This document shows positions 54,762 through 63,960 of a stretch of DNA of 64,000 nt, in pieces (position 1 is the first letter of the stretch; each line of letters opens with the position of its first letter). The notes beneath the pieces were generated by a model. That model did no database searches. It was given only the letters and a program-made list of their open reading frames with translations, and was not told where the DNA came from. Position numbers and translations under genes: made by a program. The stretch is from Paraburkholderia monticola (GTDB taxonomy: Bacteria; Pseudomonadota; Gammaproteobacteria; Burkholderiales; Burkholderiaceae): contig NZ_LRBG01000003.1 of NCBI RefSeq assembly GCF_001580545.1, positions 124,001 through 188,000 of the forward strand. Reading direction: 5' to 3'.

Positions 54762-55223
54762 ATGAGCCGCACCCCGAAACTGACGTTGAGCCTGCAATTC
54801 CCCGCCGCCAAAGCCTGGCCCGAACACAAGGCGCTGCTTCCGCGCGCGACCGTGGCCGGCTGGATCAAGGCGGCGCTGTTCGCGGACGGCGAACTGACCG
54901 TACGGTTCGTCGACGCCGAAGAAGGCCGCACGCTGAACCGCACCTTTCGCGGCAAGGATTACGCGACCAACGTGCTGACCTTCGCCTATGCCGAATCGGA
55001 AGACGACCCGGTCACGGGCGATCTGATCCTGTGCTGTCCGGTGGTCGAGAAGGAAGCCGCCGAGCAGGGCAAGCCGCTCGCCGCGCATTACGCGCACCTG
55101 CTCGTGCACGGCACGCTGCATGCGCAAGGCTACGACCACGAGGTCGAAGAAGAAGCCGAGGAAATGGAAGCGCTCGAAACCGAGATCCTCGGCAAGCTTG
55201 GTTTTCCGGACCCTTATCAATAA
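54762..55223 (+). CDS. ybeY: rRNA maturation endoribonuclease YbeY
   Basis: The 153-residue zinc endoribonuclease takes part in 16S rRNA 3'-end maturation and ribosome quality control. The zinc-binding H-x3-H-x5-H motif is seen in [28 protein letters not shown] near residue 115. [20 protein letters not shown] and [14 protein letters not shown] are family signatures. The N-terminus [22 protein letters not shown] is a little longer than in E. coli. It follows the PhoH gene, the usual arrangement, and is followed closely by the ChaC-like gene. Confidence 0.95.
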   Translation: MSRTPKLTLSLQFPAAKAWPEHKALLPRATVAGWIKAALFADGELTVRFVDAEEGRTLNRTFRGKDYATNVLTFAYAESEDDPVTGDLILCCPVVEKEAAEQGKPLAAHYAHLLVHGTLHAQGYDHEVEEEAEEMEALETEILGKLGFPDPYQ

Positions 55224-55232
55224 GCACCCACC

Positions 55233-55892
55233 GTGAGCACCTCGTCGCCCGAAGCCGATACCCCCGTGCGCTGCCCGGACTACCCGCCGGTGCTCGGCGA
55301 ATCGCGGCTTCTGACGGACGACGAGTTGCGCGCATCGCTCGAATTCACGTTGCGCGACTGGGACCGCCAGAGCGATCTCTGGCTGTTCGGCTATGGCTCG
55401 TTGATCTGGAATCCAGGCCTGCCGACCGTCGAAGCGCTGCGCTCGAAGGTGCATGGCTATCATCGCGGCCTTTATCTGTGGTCGCGCGTGAACCGCGGCA
55501 CGCCCGAGCAGCCCGGCCTCGTGCTCGCGCTCGATCGCGGCGGCTCGTGCACGGGCATGGCGTTCCGGCTCGCCGCCGAGGGCTCGATGCCGCATCTCGA
55601 AGCGCTGTGGCGCCGCGAAATGCCGATGGGCTCGTATCGTCCCGCGTGGCTGCCGTGTGTGCTCGCAGACGGCCGGCGCGTCGACGCACTCGCGTTCGTG
55701 ATGCGCCGCGATGTGCCGAGCTACACCGGCAAACTGCGCGACGACATCATCCAGACCGTACTGGGCTGCGCATGCGGCCGCTACGGCACGACCTTCGACT
55801 ACGTGAGCCGCACCGTGCATGCGCTGCGCGAAAGCGGCATGCCGGACCGCGCGCTCGAAGCGCTGCTCGCGCGCTGCAAGCCGACGGTGTGA
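55233..55892 (+). CDS. ChaC-like glutathione-specific gamma-glutamylcyclotransferase
   Basis: The 219-residue protein has the gamma-glutamylcyclotransferase fold with LWLFGYGSLIWNPGLP (substrate-binding loop YGSLIW), RVNRGTPEQPGLVLALDRGGSCTGMAFRLA, and the catalytic Glu in LWRREMPMGSYRPAWLPC. ChaC proteins break glutathione to 5-oxoproline and Cys-Gly. It starts at a GTG only 9 bases after ybeY and lies before corC, so it shares the operon of the ribosome-maturation genes; this is unlike E. coli, where ybeY is followed by corC directly. The ribosome-binding site is weak, which suggests coupling to ybeY. Confidence 0.9.
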   Translation: MSTSSPEADTPVRCPDYPPVLGESRLLTDDELRASLEFTLRDWDRQSDLWLFGYGSLIWNPGLPTVEALRSKVHGYHRGLYLWSRVNRGTPEQPGLVLALDRGGSCTGMAFRLAAEGSMPHLEALWRREMPMGSYRPAWLPCVLADGRRVDALAFVMRRDVPSYTGKLRDDIIQTVLGCACGRYGTTFDYVSRTVHALRESGMPDRALEALLARCKPTV

Positions 55893-56110
55893 GCAGCGCG
55901 ACTCGGCACAAACCCCACCCGCGACTTTTTTGCCCGCAAGCGCTTTTGCCCACGTAATCGGTTAGGATGGATCCACGCCACGCCCTCGCGCGCGGCCGTC
56001 TGACCCTGGCTTCGCACCTCGCCAGGCCCGGCGGGACACGGTTCCGCCATGTGTCTGGTGTATCCTTAACGCTCTGCAACAGCGCGCCCAGTCTCGCCGG
56101 GCGCACTACC

Positions 56111-57016
56111 ATGAACGACACGTATCCCAGTCGACGCTCTACCGGACGCCAACTCGACAAACCGCAGGAAAAGCGCTCGCTGCTCGAGCGCCTGACCGAC
56201 TTCATCTCGCCCGAGCCCGACTCGCGCGCCGAACTTCTGGAAATTCTGCAGGACGCGCACGAGCGCAACCTGATCGACGCCGACTCGCTGTCGATGATCG
56301 AAGGCGTATTCCAGGTGTCGGAACTGAGCGCACGCGACATCATGGTGCCGCGCGCGCAAATGGACGCGATCAACATCGCGGACAATCCCGCCGAATTCAT
56401 CCCCTACGTGCTGGAGAAGGCGCACTCGCGCTATCCGGTCTACGAGGGCAATCGCGACAACATCATCGGCGTGCTGCTCGCGAAAGACTTGCTGCGCTAC
56501 TACGCCGAAGAAGAGTTCGACGTGCGCGGCATGCTGCGCCCGGCCGTGTTCATCCCCGAGTCGAAGCGGCTGAACGTGCTGCTGCACGACTTCCGCGTGA
56601 ACCGCAATCACCTCGCGGTGGTCGTCGACGAATACGGCGGCGTCGCCGGCCTGATCACGATCGAAGACGTGCTCGAGCAGATCGTCGGCGACATCGAGGA
56701 CGAATACGATTTCGACGAGGAAAGCGGCAACATCATCGCGTCGCCCGACGGACGCTTCCGCGTGCGCGCGCTGACCGAGATCGAGCAGTTCAACGAGACC
56801 TTCGGCACGCATTACTCGGACGACGAAGTCGACACGATCGGCGGCCTCGTCACGCATCACTTCGGCCGGGTGCCGCATCGCGGCGAAAAGGTTCGCCTCG
56901 ACGATCTGACCTTCGAGATCTTGCGCGGCGACGCCCGCCAGATCCACATGCTGCTGGTGCGCCGCGACCCGCTCGCGGGCCAGCGCGAGCGCGAGACGCA
57001 GCACGTGCAGACCTGA
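56111..57016 (+). CDS. corC: CorC/YbeX-type CBS-domain protein
   Basis: The 301-residue cytoplasmic protein has two CBS domains (FQVSELSARDIMVPRAQMDAINIADNPAEFIPYVLEKAHSRYPVYEGNRDNIIGVLLAKDLLRYY and FIPESKRLNVLLHDFRVNRNHLAVVVDEYGGVAGLITIEDVLEQIVGDIEDEYD) followed by the CorC_HlyC domain (FRVRALTEIEQFNETFGTHYSDDEVDTIGGLVTHHFGRVPHRGEKVRLDDLTFEILRGDARQIHMLLV). It is the E. coli YbeX/CorC homologue, with no DUF21 membrane part, linked to magnesium/cobalt efflux and ribosome maturation. ATG 56111 starts the family-like part; the upstream open frame is not conserved in character. The lnt gene follows after about 100 bases. Confidence 0.93.
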   Translation: MNDTYPSRRSTGRQLDKPQEKRSLLERLTDFISPEPDSRAELLEILQDAHERNLIDADSLSMIEGVFQVSELSARDIMVPRAQMDAINIADNPAEFIPYVLEKAHSRYPVYEGNRDNIIGVLLAKDLLRYYAEEEFDVRGMLRPAVFIPESKRLNVLLHDFRVNRNHLAVVVDEYGGVAGLITIEDVLEQIVGDIEDEYDFDEESGNIIASPDGRFRVRALTEIEQFNETFGTHYSDDEVDTIGGLVTHHFGRVPHRGEKVRLDDLTFEILRGDARQIHMLLVRRDPLAGQRERETQHVQT

Positions 57017-57122
57017 GCCGGCGGCGCGGGCCGATGCACTGCCTGCGCGCCCGCGCGTTTTTCTGCGTGGGCATCTTGCCTGCTGATCCGACTTTTCAAC
57101 TTCCCACGCCGACCGCGCAACA

Positions 57123-58829
57123 ATGGCCGACCCGATCACTTCCCGTTCGCGCCGCGACGTGAGCGCCCCCGCTCCCGCCGACGGCACCCGCAGCCGCGCG
57201 CTGCCACGCTGGCACTACCTCGTCGCCCTGGCCGCGGGAGCGCTCAATACGCTGTCGTTCGCGCCGACGCCGCACGGCGGCTGGCTGCAGCTCGCGATCT
57301 TCGTGTTCTTCTTCGCCTGGCTCACGCGCAGCACCGGCTGGAAAAGCGCCGCGCTGACGGGCGGCGCGTTCGGCTTCGGCAACTTCGTGAGCGGCGTGTG
57401 GTGGCTGTATGTGAGCATGCACTACTACGGCGGCATGCCCGCACCGCTCGCGGGTACGGCGCTCGTGCTGTTCTCGCTCTACCTCGCCGTCTATCCGGCG
57501 CTCGCCGCGGGGGTCTGGTCGTTCTGCGCGGGCCATGCGCAGAACGGCGCGGCCGACCAGCGCGCGCCGTTCTCGCCGACCTGGCACGGCGCGCTCGCCT
57601 TCGCGAGCGCGTGGGCGATTGGCGAATGGCTGCGCGGCACGGTGTTCACCGGCTTTCCGTGGCTCGCGACCGGGTATGCGCAGGTCGACGGTCCGTTCGC
57701 GGGATTTGCGCCGGTGGTCGGCGTGTATGGCGTGGGCTGGATGGTCGCGCTGACGGCCGCGCTGCTCGTGCAGGCGCTGCTGGCGCTGGTGTCGTCACGG
57801 CGCGCGAGGCGTGCGGAGGAATCGCGCGATCCGACGCCCCGCGGCCGGGTCGCCTCGGTCGTCGTGCCCACTGGCGTCGCGCTCGCGCTGCTCGTGATCG
57901 GCCTGCTGCTGCCGCTCGTGCAATGGACGACGCCCGCCAACGCGCCGCTGTCGGTGCGTCTGCTGCAAGGCAACGTGAAGCAGGAGATGAAGTTCGAGGA
58001 AGCCGGCACCCTCGGAGCGATCGCCGAGTATCAGCAGATGATCACCTCGAAGCCGGCCGATCTGATCGTCACGCCTGAAACGGCGATCCCGGTGCTCGCG
58101 CAGCAGCTGCCGCCGAACTTCGCGGCGGCGATCCGCCAGTTTTCGGATTCGACCGGCAGCGCCCTGCTGTTCGGCGCGATCGGCGGCACGATCACACCGG
58201 ACGGCCGGGTGGTCGATTACACGAACAGCCTGTTCGGCGTCACGCCCGGCTCGCACGAGATCTACCGCTACGACAAGCACCACCTGGTGCCGTTCGGCGA
58301 ATTCGTGCCGTGGGGCTTCCGCTGGTTCGTGAATCTGATGAACATTCCGCTCGGCGATTTTTTCCGCGGACCGCCGGTGCAAAAACCGTTCATGGTTCAT
58401 AACCAGCCGGTTGCGGTGAACATCTGCTACGAGGACATCTTCGGCGAGGAGATCGCGCGCACGCTGCGCGAGAACGCGACGCCCGCCGGCGTGCTGATCA
58501 ACTCGACCAATCTCGCGTGGTTCGGCGACACGATCGCGCTCGACCAGCATCTGCAGATCGCCCGCATGCGCTCGCTCGAAACCGGCCGGCCGATGCTGCG
58601 CGCGACCAACACCGGCATGACCGCCGCGATCGATGCGAACGGCCGCGTGATCGGGCGCCTGACGCCGTACACGATCGGCTCGCTCGACCTGACCGTGCAA
58701 GGCACCTCGGGCAACACGCCTTACGTGACGAGCGGCAACAACACGGTGCTGGCGGTGTCGGCGCTGCTGCTCGCGTTCGGTTTTGCGTTCGGGCCGGCAA
58801 TCGCACGGCGACGCAACGGCAAGCGCTAA
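57123..58829 (+). CDS. lnt: Apolipoprotein N-acyltransferase
   Basis: The 568-residue inner-membrane enzyme adds the third acyl chain to lipoproteins. The N-terminal part holds six or so helices (ALPRWHYLVALAAGALNTLSFAPTPHGGWLQLAIFVFFFAWL and following) and the C-terminal part is a nitrilase-like domain with the Glu/Lys/Cys triad: Glu in LIVTPETAIPVLAQQLP, Lys in YDKHHLVPFGEFVPWGFRW and Cys in VAVNICYEDIFGEEIARTL. It is the last gene of the miaB to lnt block, as in many beta-proteobacteria. A bidirectional terminator follows the stop codon. Confidence 0.96.
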   Translation: MADPITSRSRRDVSAPAPADGTRSRALPRWHYLVALAAGALNTLSFAPTPHGGWLQLAIFVFFFAWLTRSTGWKSAALTGGAFGFGNFVSGVWWLYVSMHYYGGMPAPLAGTALVLFSLYLAVYPALAAGVWSFCAGHAQNGAADQRAPFSPTWHGALAFASAWAIGEWLRGTVFTGFPWLATGYAQVDGPFAGFAPVVGVYGVGWMVALTAALLVQALLALVSSRRARRAEESRDPTPRGRVASVVVPTGVALALLVIGLLLPLVQWTTPANAPLSVRLLQGNVKQEMKFEEAGTLGAIAEYQQMITSKPADLIVTPETAIPVLAQQLPPNFAAAIRQFSDSTGSALLFGAIGGTITPDGRVVDYTNSLFGVTPGSHEIYRYDKHHLVPFGEFVPWGFRWFVNLMNIPLGDFFRGPPVQKPFMVHNQPVAVNICYEDIFGEEIARTLRENATPAGVLINSTNLAWFGDTIALDQHLQIARMRSLETGRPMLRATNTGMTAAIDANGRVIGRLTPYTIGSLDLTVQGTSGNTPYVTSGNNTVLAVSALLLAFGFAFGPAIARRRNGKR

Positions 58830-58863
58830 CGCCACAGCCGACTTCAAACGAAGCCCGCAGCCG

Positions 58864-58899
58864 AAAAAAAATGCGCCTGACATGCAGGCGCATTTTTTT
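58864..58899. terminator. Bidirectional terminator after lnt
   Basis: Arms AAAAAAATGCGCCTG and CAGGCGCATTTTTTT around the loop ACATG. It serves lnt from the left and the glutathione S-transferase gene from the right. Confidence 0.95.
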
Positions 58900-58918
58900 C
58901 ATCTACGACCGAACCGGA

Positions 58919-59530
58919 TCAATCCTTCGGCACCGTATCGATGAACGACTGCCGCTGCGACAGCTTCTGGAAATGCTTGTCCAGATTCGGATGCGCTTCG
59001 CGCCAGTTCAGTTCCGGCATACGGAAGTCCAGATAGCCGAGTGCACAACCCACCGCGATGTCGGCGAGCGTGTAGTGATTGCTCGCGCACCACGTCTTGC
59101 TGCCGAGCCCCTGCGCGATCGCGATCAGCGCTTCGTCGATCTTGCGCTGCTGCCGTGCGACCCATGCTTCGACGCGCTGTTCGGGCGCGCGCTGCGTGCC
59201 TTCGAGACGGATCAGCACGGCCGCGTCGAGCACGCCGTCGGCGAGGGCTTCCCAGCAGCGCACCTCGACGCGCTCGCGCCCCGACTGCGGAATCAGCTTG
59301 CCGACCGGCGACAGCGTATCGACGTATTCGCAGATCACGCGCGAATCGAATACGGCCTCGCCGTCTTCCATCACGAGGCACGGCACCTTGCCGAGCGGGT
59401 TGAAGGTGTGAATCCGGGTATCCGGCGCCCAGACGTTCTCGGGCACCAGTTCGTAGTCGATCTTCTTGTCGGCGAGCACGATCCGCGCCTTACGCACGAA
59501 CGGGCTGCCGAACGAACCGATGAGTTTCAT
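58919..59530 (-). CDS. Glutathione S-transferase
   Basis: The 203-residue enzyme has an N-terminal thioredoxin-like domain (MKLIGSFGSPFVRKARIVLADKKIDYELVPENVW, FNPLGKVPCLVMEDGEAVFDSRVICEYVD, with the Pro and the Glu/Ser pair for glutathione) and a C-terminal helical domain (EALADGVLDAAVLIRLEG, NHYTLADIAVGCALGYLDFRMPELNW). The subfamily is close to YibF of E. coli. It joins glutathione to electrophiles or has a redox role; the substrate is unknown. I prefer the second ATG (59530), as AGAAGG stands five bases upstream. It is convergent with lnt. Confidence 0.9.
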   Translation of the reverse strand: MKLIGSFGSPFVRKARIVLADKKIDYELVPENVWAPDTRIHTFNPLGKVPCLVMEDGEAVFDSRVICEYVDTLSPVGKLIPQSGRERVEVRCWEALADGVLDAAVLIRLEGTQRAPEQRVEAWVARQQRKIDEALIAIAQGLGSKTWCASNHYTLADIAVGCALGYLDFRMPELNWREAHPNLDKHFQKLSQRQSFIDTVPKD

Positions 59531-59744
59531 CATGACCTTCTGCCTTTTTCTGAATCCGGCGAAAGTATAAGTGCTCTAAGGCGTTCACGAACGTGCCGCC
59601 GGCATCTTCGCGAGCCGCCCGCCGGCCCGCTGTGGACGGATTGCAACATGACGGCGACCGCCGCGCCGTCGGGATCCGCACAAAGCGAGTCAATGTCCTG
59701 CGCGGAAAATAGGGCCTCGAGAATCACGGCGCTACAATCGCACG

Positions 59745-61151
59745 ATGAACCAGCCGACCGAACCCACCATCGCCATCGACGTCTACCGCACGCGCCGCGA
59801 GCGCGTTCTCGCCGCGCTGCGCGCCGCGGGCGGTGGCGTCGCCATCGTCCCGACCGCGCCGGAAGCGCTGCGCAACCGCGACGCCGATTATCCGTACCGC
59901 CACGACAGCTACTTCTACTATCTGACCGGCTTCACCGAGCCCGAAGCGCTGCTCGTGCTCGACGCCAGCGCCGCGCCCGGCGCGCCCGCGTCGATCCTGT
60001 TCTGCCGCGAGAAGAACGTCGAGCGCGAGACGTGGGAAGGCTTCCGCTTCGGCCCCGACGGCGCGCGCGAAGCGTTCGGACTCGACGCCGCGTTTGCGTT
60101 CGGCGAACTCGACACGCACCTGCCCGGCATCATCGCCGACAAGCCGGCGCTGCACTACGCGCTCGGCACCTCGGCGAGCCTCGACGAGCAGGTGCGCGGC
60201 TGGCTCGACGCGGTGCGCGCACAAGGCCGCGGCGGCACCGTCGCACCCACGGCCGCGCGTGACCTGCTGCCGCTGATCGACGAGATGCGGCTCGTCAAGG
60301 ACGACCACGAACTCGCGATCATGCGCCGCGCCGGACAGATTTCGGCGGCCGCGCATCGGCGCGCGATGGCCGTGTGCCGCCCCGGCATCCGCGAGTACGA
60401 ACTCGAAGCCGAGCTGCTCTACACGTTCCGCAAGTTCGGCGCGCAGGCGCCGGCCTATACGTCGATCGTGGCGGCCGGCGCGAATGCCTGCGTGCTGCAC
60501 TACCCGGCCGGCAACGCGATCGCGCGCGACGGCGACCTGATCCTGATCGACGCGGCCTGCGAGCTCGACGGCTACGCGTCCGACATCACGCGCACGTTCC
60601 CGGCGAGCGGCCGTTTCACGCCGGCGCAGCGCGAGCTGTACGACATCGTGCTGGCCGCGCAGCAAGCGGCCGTCGCTGCCACGCGCGCCGGCGCGAGCTT
60701 CGACGATCCGCACCAGGCCGCGCTGCGCGTGCTGTCGCAGGGGCTCCTCGACACCGGCATCGTGCCGCGCGCGAAGTTCGCCTCGGTCGACGACGTGATC
60801 GCCGAGCGCGCCTACGCGCCGTTCTATATGCACCGCACCGGCCACTGGCTCGGCATGGACGTGCACGACTGCGGCGACTACCGCGAGCGCGGCGCGCCGC
60901 GCGACGAGGCCGGTGCGCTGCCGTGGCGCACCTTGCGCACGTCGATGACGCTGACGATCGAGCCGGGCCTGTACGTGCGCCCCGCCGGGGGCGTGCCCGA
61001 GCGCTACTGGAATATCGGCATCCGCATCGAGGACGACGCGATCGTCACGCCGGGCGGCTGCGAGCTGATCACGCGCGACGTGCCGGTCGCCGCCGACGAG
61101 ATCGAGGCGCTGATGCAGGAAGCGCGGGCGTCTCATCCAGCGAGGGCCTGA
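59745..61151 (+). CDS. pepP: Xaa-Pro aminopeptidase (PepP)
   Basis: The 468-residue dinuclear-metal peptidase (pita-bread fold) cleaves N-terminal Xaa from Xaa-Pro peptides. The N-terminal domain holds YPYRHDSYFYYLTGFTEPEALLVLD and FCREKNVERETWEGFRFGPDGARE. The metal site is made of Asp in LILIDAACELDGYASDITRTFP (two Asp), His in YMHRTGHWLGMDVHDCG, and Glu in LTIEPGLYVRP and GIRIEDDAIV. These are the M24B signatures. The next gene (ubiH-like) begins six bases after its stop, which suggests a single operon, common in beta- and gamma-proteobacteria. Confidence 0.95.
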   Translation: MNQPTEPTIAIDVYRTRRERVLAALRAAGGGVAIVPTAPEALRNRDADYPYRHDSYFYYLTGFTEPEALLVLDASAAPGAPASILFCREKNVERETWEGFRFGPDGAREAFGLDAAFAFGELDTHLPGIIADKPALHYALGTSASLDEQVRGWLDAVRAQGRGGTVAPTAARDLLPLIDEMRLVKDDHELAIMRRAGQISAAAHRRAMAVCRPGIREYELEAELLYTFRKFGAQAPAYTSIVAAGANACVLHYPAGNAIARDGDLILIDAACELDGYASDITRTFPASGRFTPAQRELYDIVLAAQQAAVAATRAGASFDDPHQAALRVLSQGLLDTGIVPRAKFASVDDVIAERAYAPFYMHRTGHWLGMDVHDCGDYRERGAPRDEAGALPWRTLRTSMTLTIEPGLYVRPAGGVPERYWNIGIRIEDDAIVTPGGCELITRDVPVAADEIEALMQEARASHPARA

Positions 61152-61157
61152 TCCGCG

Positions 61158-62429
61158 ATGAACGAAGCCTCTCCATCGGCGGTGATCCTGAGGCCCGCCT
61201 CCCGCCAGCCGGGGTTCGATTTCGACGTGACGATCGTCGGCGCCGGGCCGGTCGGCCTCGCGCTCGCCGGCTGGCTCGCGCGCCGCAGCGTGACGCGCGA
61301 ACTGAAGATCGCGCTCGTCGATGCGCGCGAGCCGGAAGACTCGATCGCCGATCCGCGCGCCATCGCGGTCTCGCACGGCAGCCGGATGATCCTCGAGCCG
61401 CTGCGCTGGCCCGCCGACGCTACCGCGATCGAGCGCATTCACGTGTCGCAACGCGGTCATTTCGGGCGCACGCTGATCGATCATCGCGAGCACGGCTTGC
61501 CCGCGCTCGGCTACGTGCTGCGCTACGGCTCGATCGTGCACGGTCTCGCCGAGGCGGTGCACGCTACACCGGTCCACTGGTTCCGCTCGACGTCGGCCGG
61601 CGCGCCGGTGCAGGAGCTCGACGGCGTCACGTTGCCGATCGAAACCGCGGGCGTCGCGCGACAGTTGCGCACGCGGATTCTGGTGAACGCCGAGGGCGGC
61701 CTGTTCGGCGACCAGAAGCACGCGAAAAGCCTGCGCGGCACCACGGACGACGACACCGCCGCCCTCAAGGTCGGCAAAGCCAACGCCGGCTCGCGCGACT
61801 ACGGCCAGACCGCGTTGGTCGGCACGGTCACCGTGTCCGCGCCGCGGCCGCACGTCGCGTGGGAGCGCTTCACGTCGCAAGGCCCGATCGCGCTGCTGCC
61901 GATGGGCGGCGTGCGCGGCGCCGACTACGCGCTCGTCTGGTGCTGCGCGCCCGACGAGGCCGCACGCCGCGCCCAGCTCTCCGACGAAGCGTTCCTGCGC
62001 GAGCTCGACGCCGCGTTCGGCGACCGCATGGGCCGCTTTACGCACATCAAGGGACGCGCGTCGTTCCCGCTCGGACTCAACGCGATCGACACGCTCGTGA
62101 ACGGCCATATCGTCGCGATCGGCAATGCGGCGCAGACCTTGCACCCCGTGGCGGGCCAGGGCCTCAATCTGGGCTTGCGCGATGCTCACGCGCTCGCCGA
62201 TGCGCTGTCGGCCGAGGGCCCGACGCCGCTCGCGCTGGCGACCTTCGCGCAACGCCGCGCGCTCGACCGGCGCCTGACGATCGGCTCGACCGACACGCTC
62301 GCGCGTCTGTTCACGGTCGATTTCGCGCCGCTCGCGGTACTACGCGGCCTCGCGCTGACCGCGCTCGAATTCGTGCCGCCGGTGAAGACCGCGCTCGCCC
62401 GCCAGATGATGTTCGGCCAGCGCCGTTAA
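61158..62429 (+). CDS. UbiH/VisC-family FAD-dependent hydroxylase (ubiquinone synthesis)
   Basis: The 423-residue monooxygenase has the FAD dinucleotide fold VTIVGAGPVGLALAGWLARRSV near residue 24, the DG/RD-type region RAIAVSHGSRMILEPLRW, and the second FAD motif IVAIGNAAQTLHPVAGQGLNLGLRDAHALAD. This is the UbiH/UbiF/UbiL family, which hydroxylates the quinone ring on the way to ubiquinone. Which ring position it modifies cannot be read from the sequence. It lies directly behind pepP, as ubiH does in many proteobacteria, so UbiH is the most likely identity. Confidence 0.9.
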   Translation: MNEASPSAVILRPASRQPGFDFDVTIVGAGPVGLALAGWLARRSVTRELKIALVDAREPEDSIADPRAIAVSHGSRMILEPLRWPADATAIERIHVSQRGHFGRTLIDHREHGLPALGYVLRYGSIVHGLAEAVHATPVHWFRSTSAGAPVQELDGVTLPIETAGVARQLRTRILVNAEGGLFGDQKHAKSLRGTTDDDTAALKVGKANAGSRDYGQTALVGTVTVSAPRPHVAWERFTSQGPIALLPMGGVRGADYALVWCCAPDEAARRAQLSDEAFLRELDAAFGDRMGRFTHIKGRASFPLGLNAIDTLVNGHIVAIGNAAQTLHPVAGQGLNLGLRDAHALADALSAEGPTPLALATFAQRRALDRRLTIGSTDTLARLFTVDFAPLAVLRGLALTALEFVPPVKTALARQMMFGQRR

Positions 62430-62614
62430 GCACGAAAAAGCGCCGCGCGGTTCTATGAGCCGCGCGACTTTCATAGAAGATTTAACGGGTTACGAAACTC
62501 AGATCGCGAATCCCGGCAAGCTGTTAACGCTAAAATAGCGGTTTTCCCTCGCATTTCGCGCCGCGTCGGCCGTCACGATTGTCAAATCCTGACCCGATAG
62601 CGCACGTTCACGCC

Positions 62615-63676
62615 ATGCCCACTCTCGGCTCCCACACTCTGCGCAACAACCTGTTCGTCGCCCCGATGGCCGGCGTGACCGACCGACCGTTCCGCCAGCT
62701 GTGCAAACGGCTCGGCGCGGGCTATGCCGTGTCGGAAATGGTCGCGTCGAACGCGCAGCTGTGGAAAAGCGAAAAGACCATGCGCCGCGCGAATCACGAA
62801 GGCGAGGTCGAGCCGATCGCCGTGCAGATCGCCGGCGCGGACCCGGACATGATGGCCGAGGCCGCCCGCTACAACGTCGCGAACGGCGCGCAGATCATCG
62901 ACATCAACATGGGCTGCCCGGCCAAGAAGGTCTGCAACGTCGCGGCCGGCTCGGCGCTGCTGCAGAACGAACCGCTCGTGCAGCGCATCGTCGAGGCCGT
63001 CGTCAACGCGGTCGGGGTCGGGCCCGACGCCGTGCCGGTCACGCTGAAGATCCGCACCGGCTGGAATCGCGAGAACAAGAACGCGCTGAACGTCGCACGT
63101 CTGGCCGAAGCGGCCGGCATTTCGATGCTGACCGTGCACGGCCGCACGCGCGCCGACCTGTACCACGGCGACGCCGAGTACGAGACCATCGCCGCGGTGA
63201 AGGCGGCGGTCCGCATTCCGGTCGTCGCGAACGGCGACATCACGTCGCCGCAAAAAGCCCGCGACGTGCTCGCCGCGACCGGCGCGGACGCGATCATGAT
63301 CGGCCGCGCCGCGCAGGGCCGTCCGTGGCTGTTCCGCGAGATCGAGCATTTCCTGCAGACGGGCGAGCTGTTGCCGCCGCCGCGCATCGACGAAATCCAG
63401 CAGGTCATGAACGAGCATCTCGAAGATCACTACGCTTTCTACGGGGAATTTACCGGCGTGCGCACTGCGCGCAAGCACATCGGCTGGTACACTCGCGGCC
63501 TTTCCGGCGCCAACCTGTTCCGGCATCGCATGAATACGCTGGACACCACGCGCGAACAACTCCTCGCCGTCAACGAGTTCTTTGACGCACAAAAAGCGTT
63601 CTCAGACCGCCTCGTCTATGTCGACGAAGCGCCCGACAGCCCAGGCGAGGACAACACCGACCGACTAGCAGCATGA
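62615..63676 (+). CDS. dusB: tRNA-dihydrouridine synthase DusB
   Basis: The 353-residue FMN enzyme reduces uridines in the tRNA D-loop. It has the N-terminal MAGVTDRPFRQLCKRLGAGYAVSEMVASN, the catalytic Cys in NMGCPAKKVCNVAAGSALL, VTLKIRTGW, TVHGRTRADLYHGDAEY and IGRAAQGRPWLFREIEHFLQTGE. ATG 62615 fits the family start; a TTG at 62579 would add 12 residues. Its stop overlaps the fis start by 4 bases, so the two genes are translationally coupled as in E. coli. The upstream region (62520-62560) has TAAAAT inside a GCTA/TAGC dyad and may hold the promoter. Confidence 0.96.
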   Translation: MPTLGSHTLRNNLFVAPMAGVTDRPFRQLCKRLGAGYAVSEMVASNAQLWKSEKTMRRANHEGEVEPIAVQIAGADPDMMAEAARYNVANGAQIIDINMGCPAKKVCNVAAGSALLQNEPLVQRIVEAVVNAVGVGPDAVPVTLKIRTGWNRENKNALNVARLAEAAGISMLTVHGRTRADLYHGDAEYETIAAVKAAVRIPVVANGDITSPQKARDVLAATGADAIMIGRAAQGRPWLFREIEHFLQTGELLPPPRIDEIQQVMNEHLEDHYAFYGEFTGVRTARKHIGWYTRGLSGANLFRHRMNTLDTTREQLLAVNEFFDAQKAFSDRLVYVDEAPDSPGEDNTDRLAA

Positions 63677-63906
63677 GCAAGAACAATATCGAACAATCTG
63701 TCCGCGACAGCCTGGACGTGTATTTCCAGGATCTCGACGGCTCCAATCCGCACGACGTCTACGACATGGTCATTTCATGCGTGGAAAAACCCTTGCTCGA
63801 AGTGGTGCTCGAGCAGGCCGGCGGCAACCAGTCGCTGGCCGCCGAGTATCTCGGCATCAACCGCAATACGCTGCGCAAGAAGCTGCAACAACACGGTTTG
63901 CTGTAG
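63673..63906 (+). CDS. fis: Fis-family nucleoid/DNA-binding protein
   Basis: The 77-residue protein is a Fis-type regulator, shorter than the 98 residues of the E. coli protein at its N-terminus. It ends with the helix-turn-helix GNQSLAAEYLGINRNTLRKKLQQHGLL, almost identical to Fis. Fis bends DNA and regulates rRNA genes, recombination and nucleoid structure. ATGA overlap with the dusB stop at 63673-63676 shows coupling. purH follows 54 bases downstream, probably in the same transcript. Confidence 0.95.
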   Translation: MSKNNIEQSVRDSLDVYFQDLDGSNPHDVYDMVISCVEKPLLEVVLEQAGGNQSLAAEYLGINRNTLRKKLQQHGLL

Positions 63907-63960
63907 CGGGTTGTAGTTTCTGCGCCCTGCCACGTTTCCCTTCGGCTATTCGTCTTCATC

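Noticed and set aside
53394..55820. 808-residue minus-strand frame opposite phoH, ybeY and chaC
   Set aside because: Antisense shadow of three conserved genes; no start signal and no domain.
59724..62252. 842-residue open frame on the minus strand opposite pepP and the ubiH-like gene
   Set aside because: It covers two well-supported genes, and its translation is Arg/His-rich with no recognisable motif.
62441..62474. Hairpin after the ubiH-like gene as terminator
   Set aside because: Seven-base arms (CGCGCGG/CCGCGCG) but no T-run, so I could not support a terminator call.
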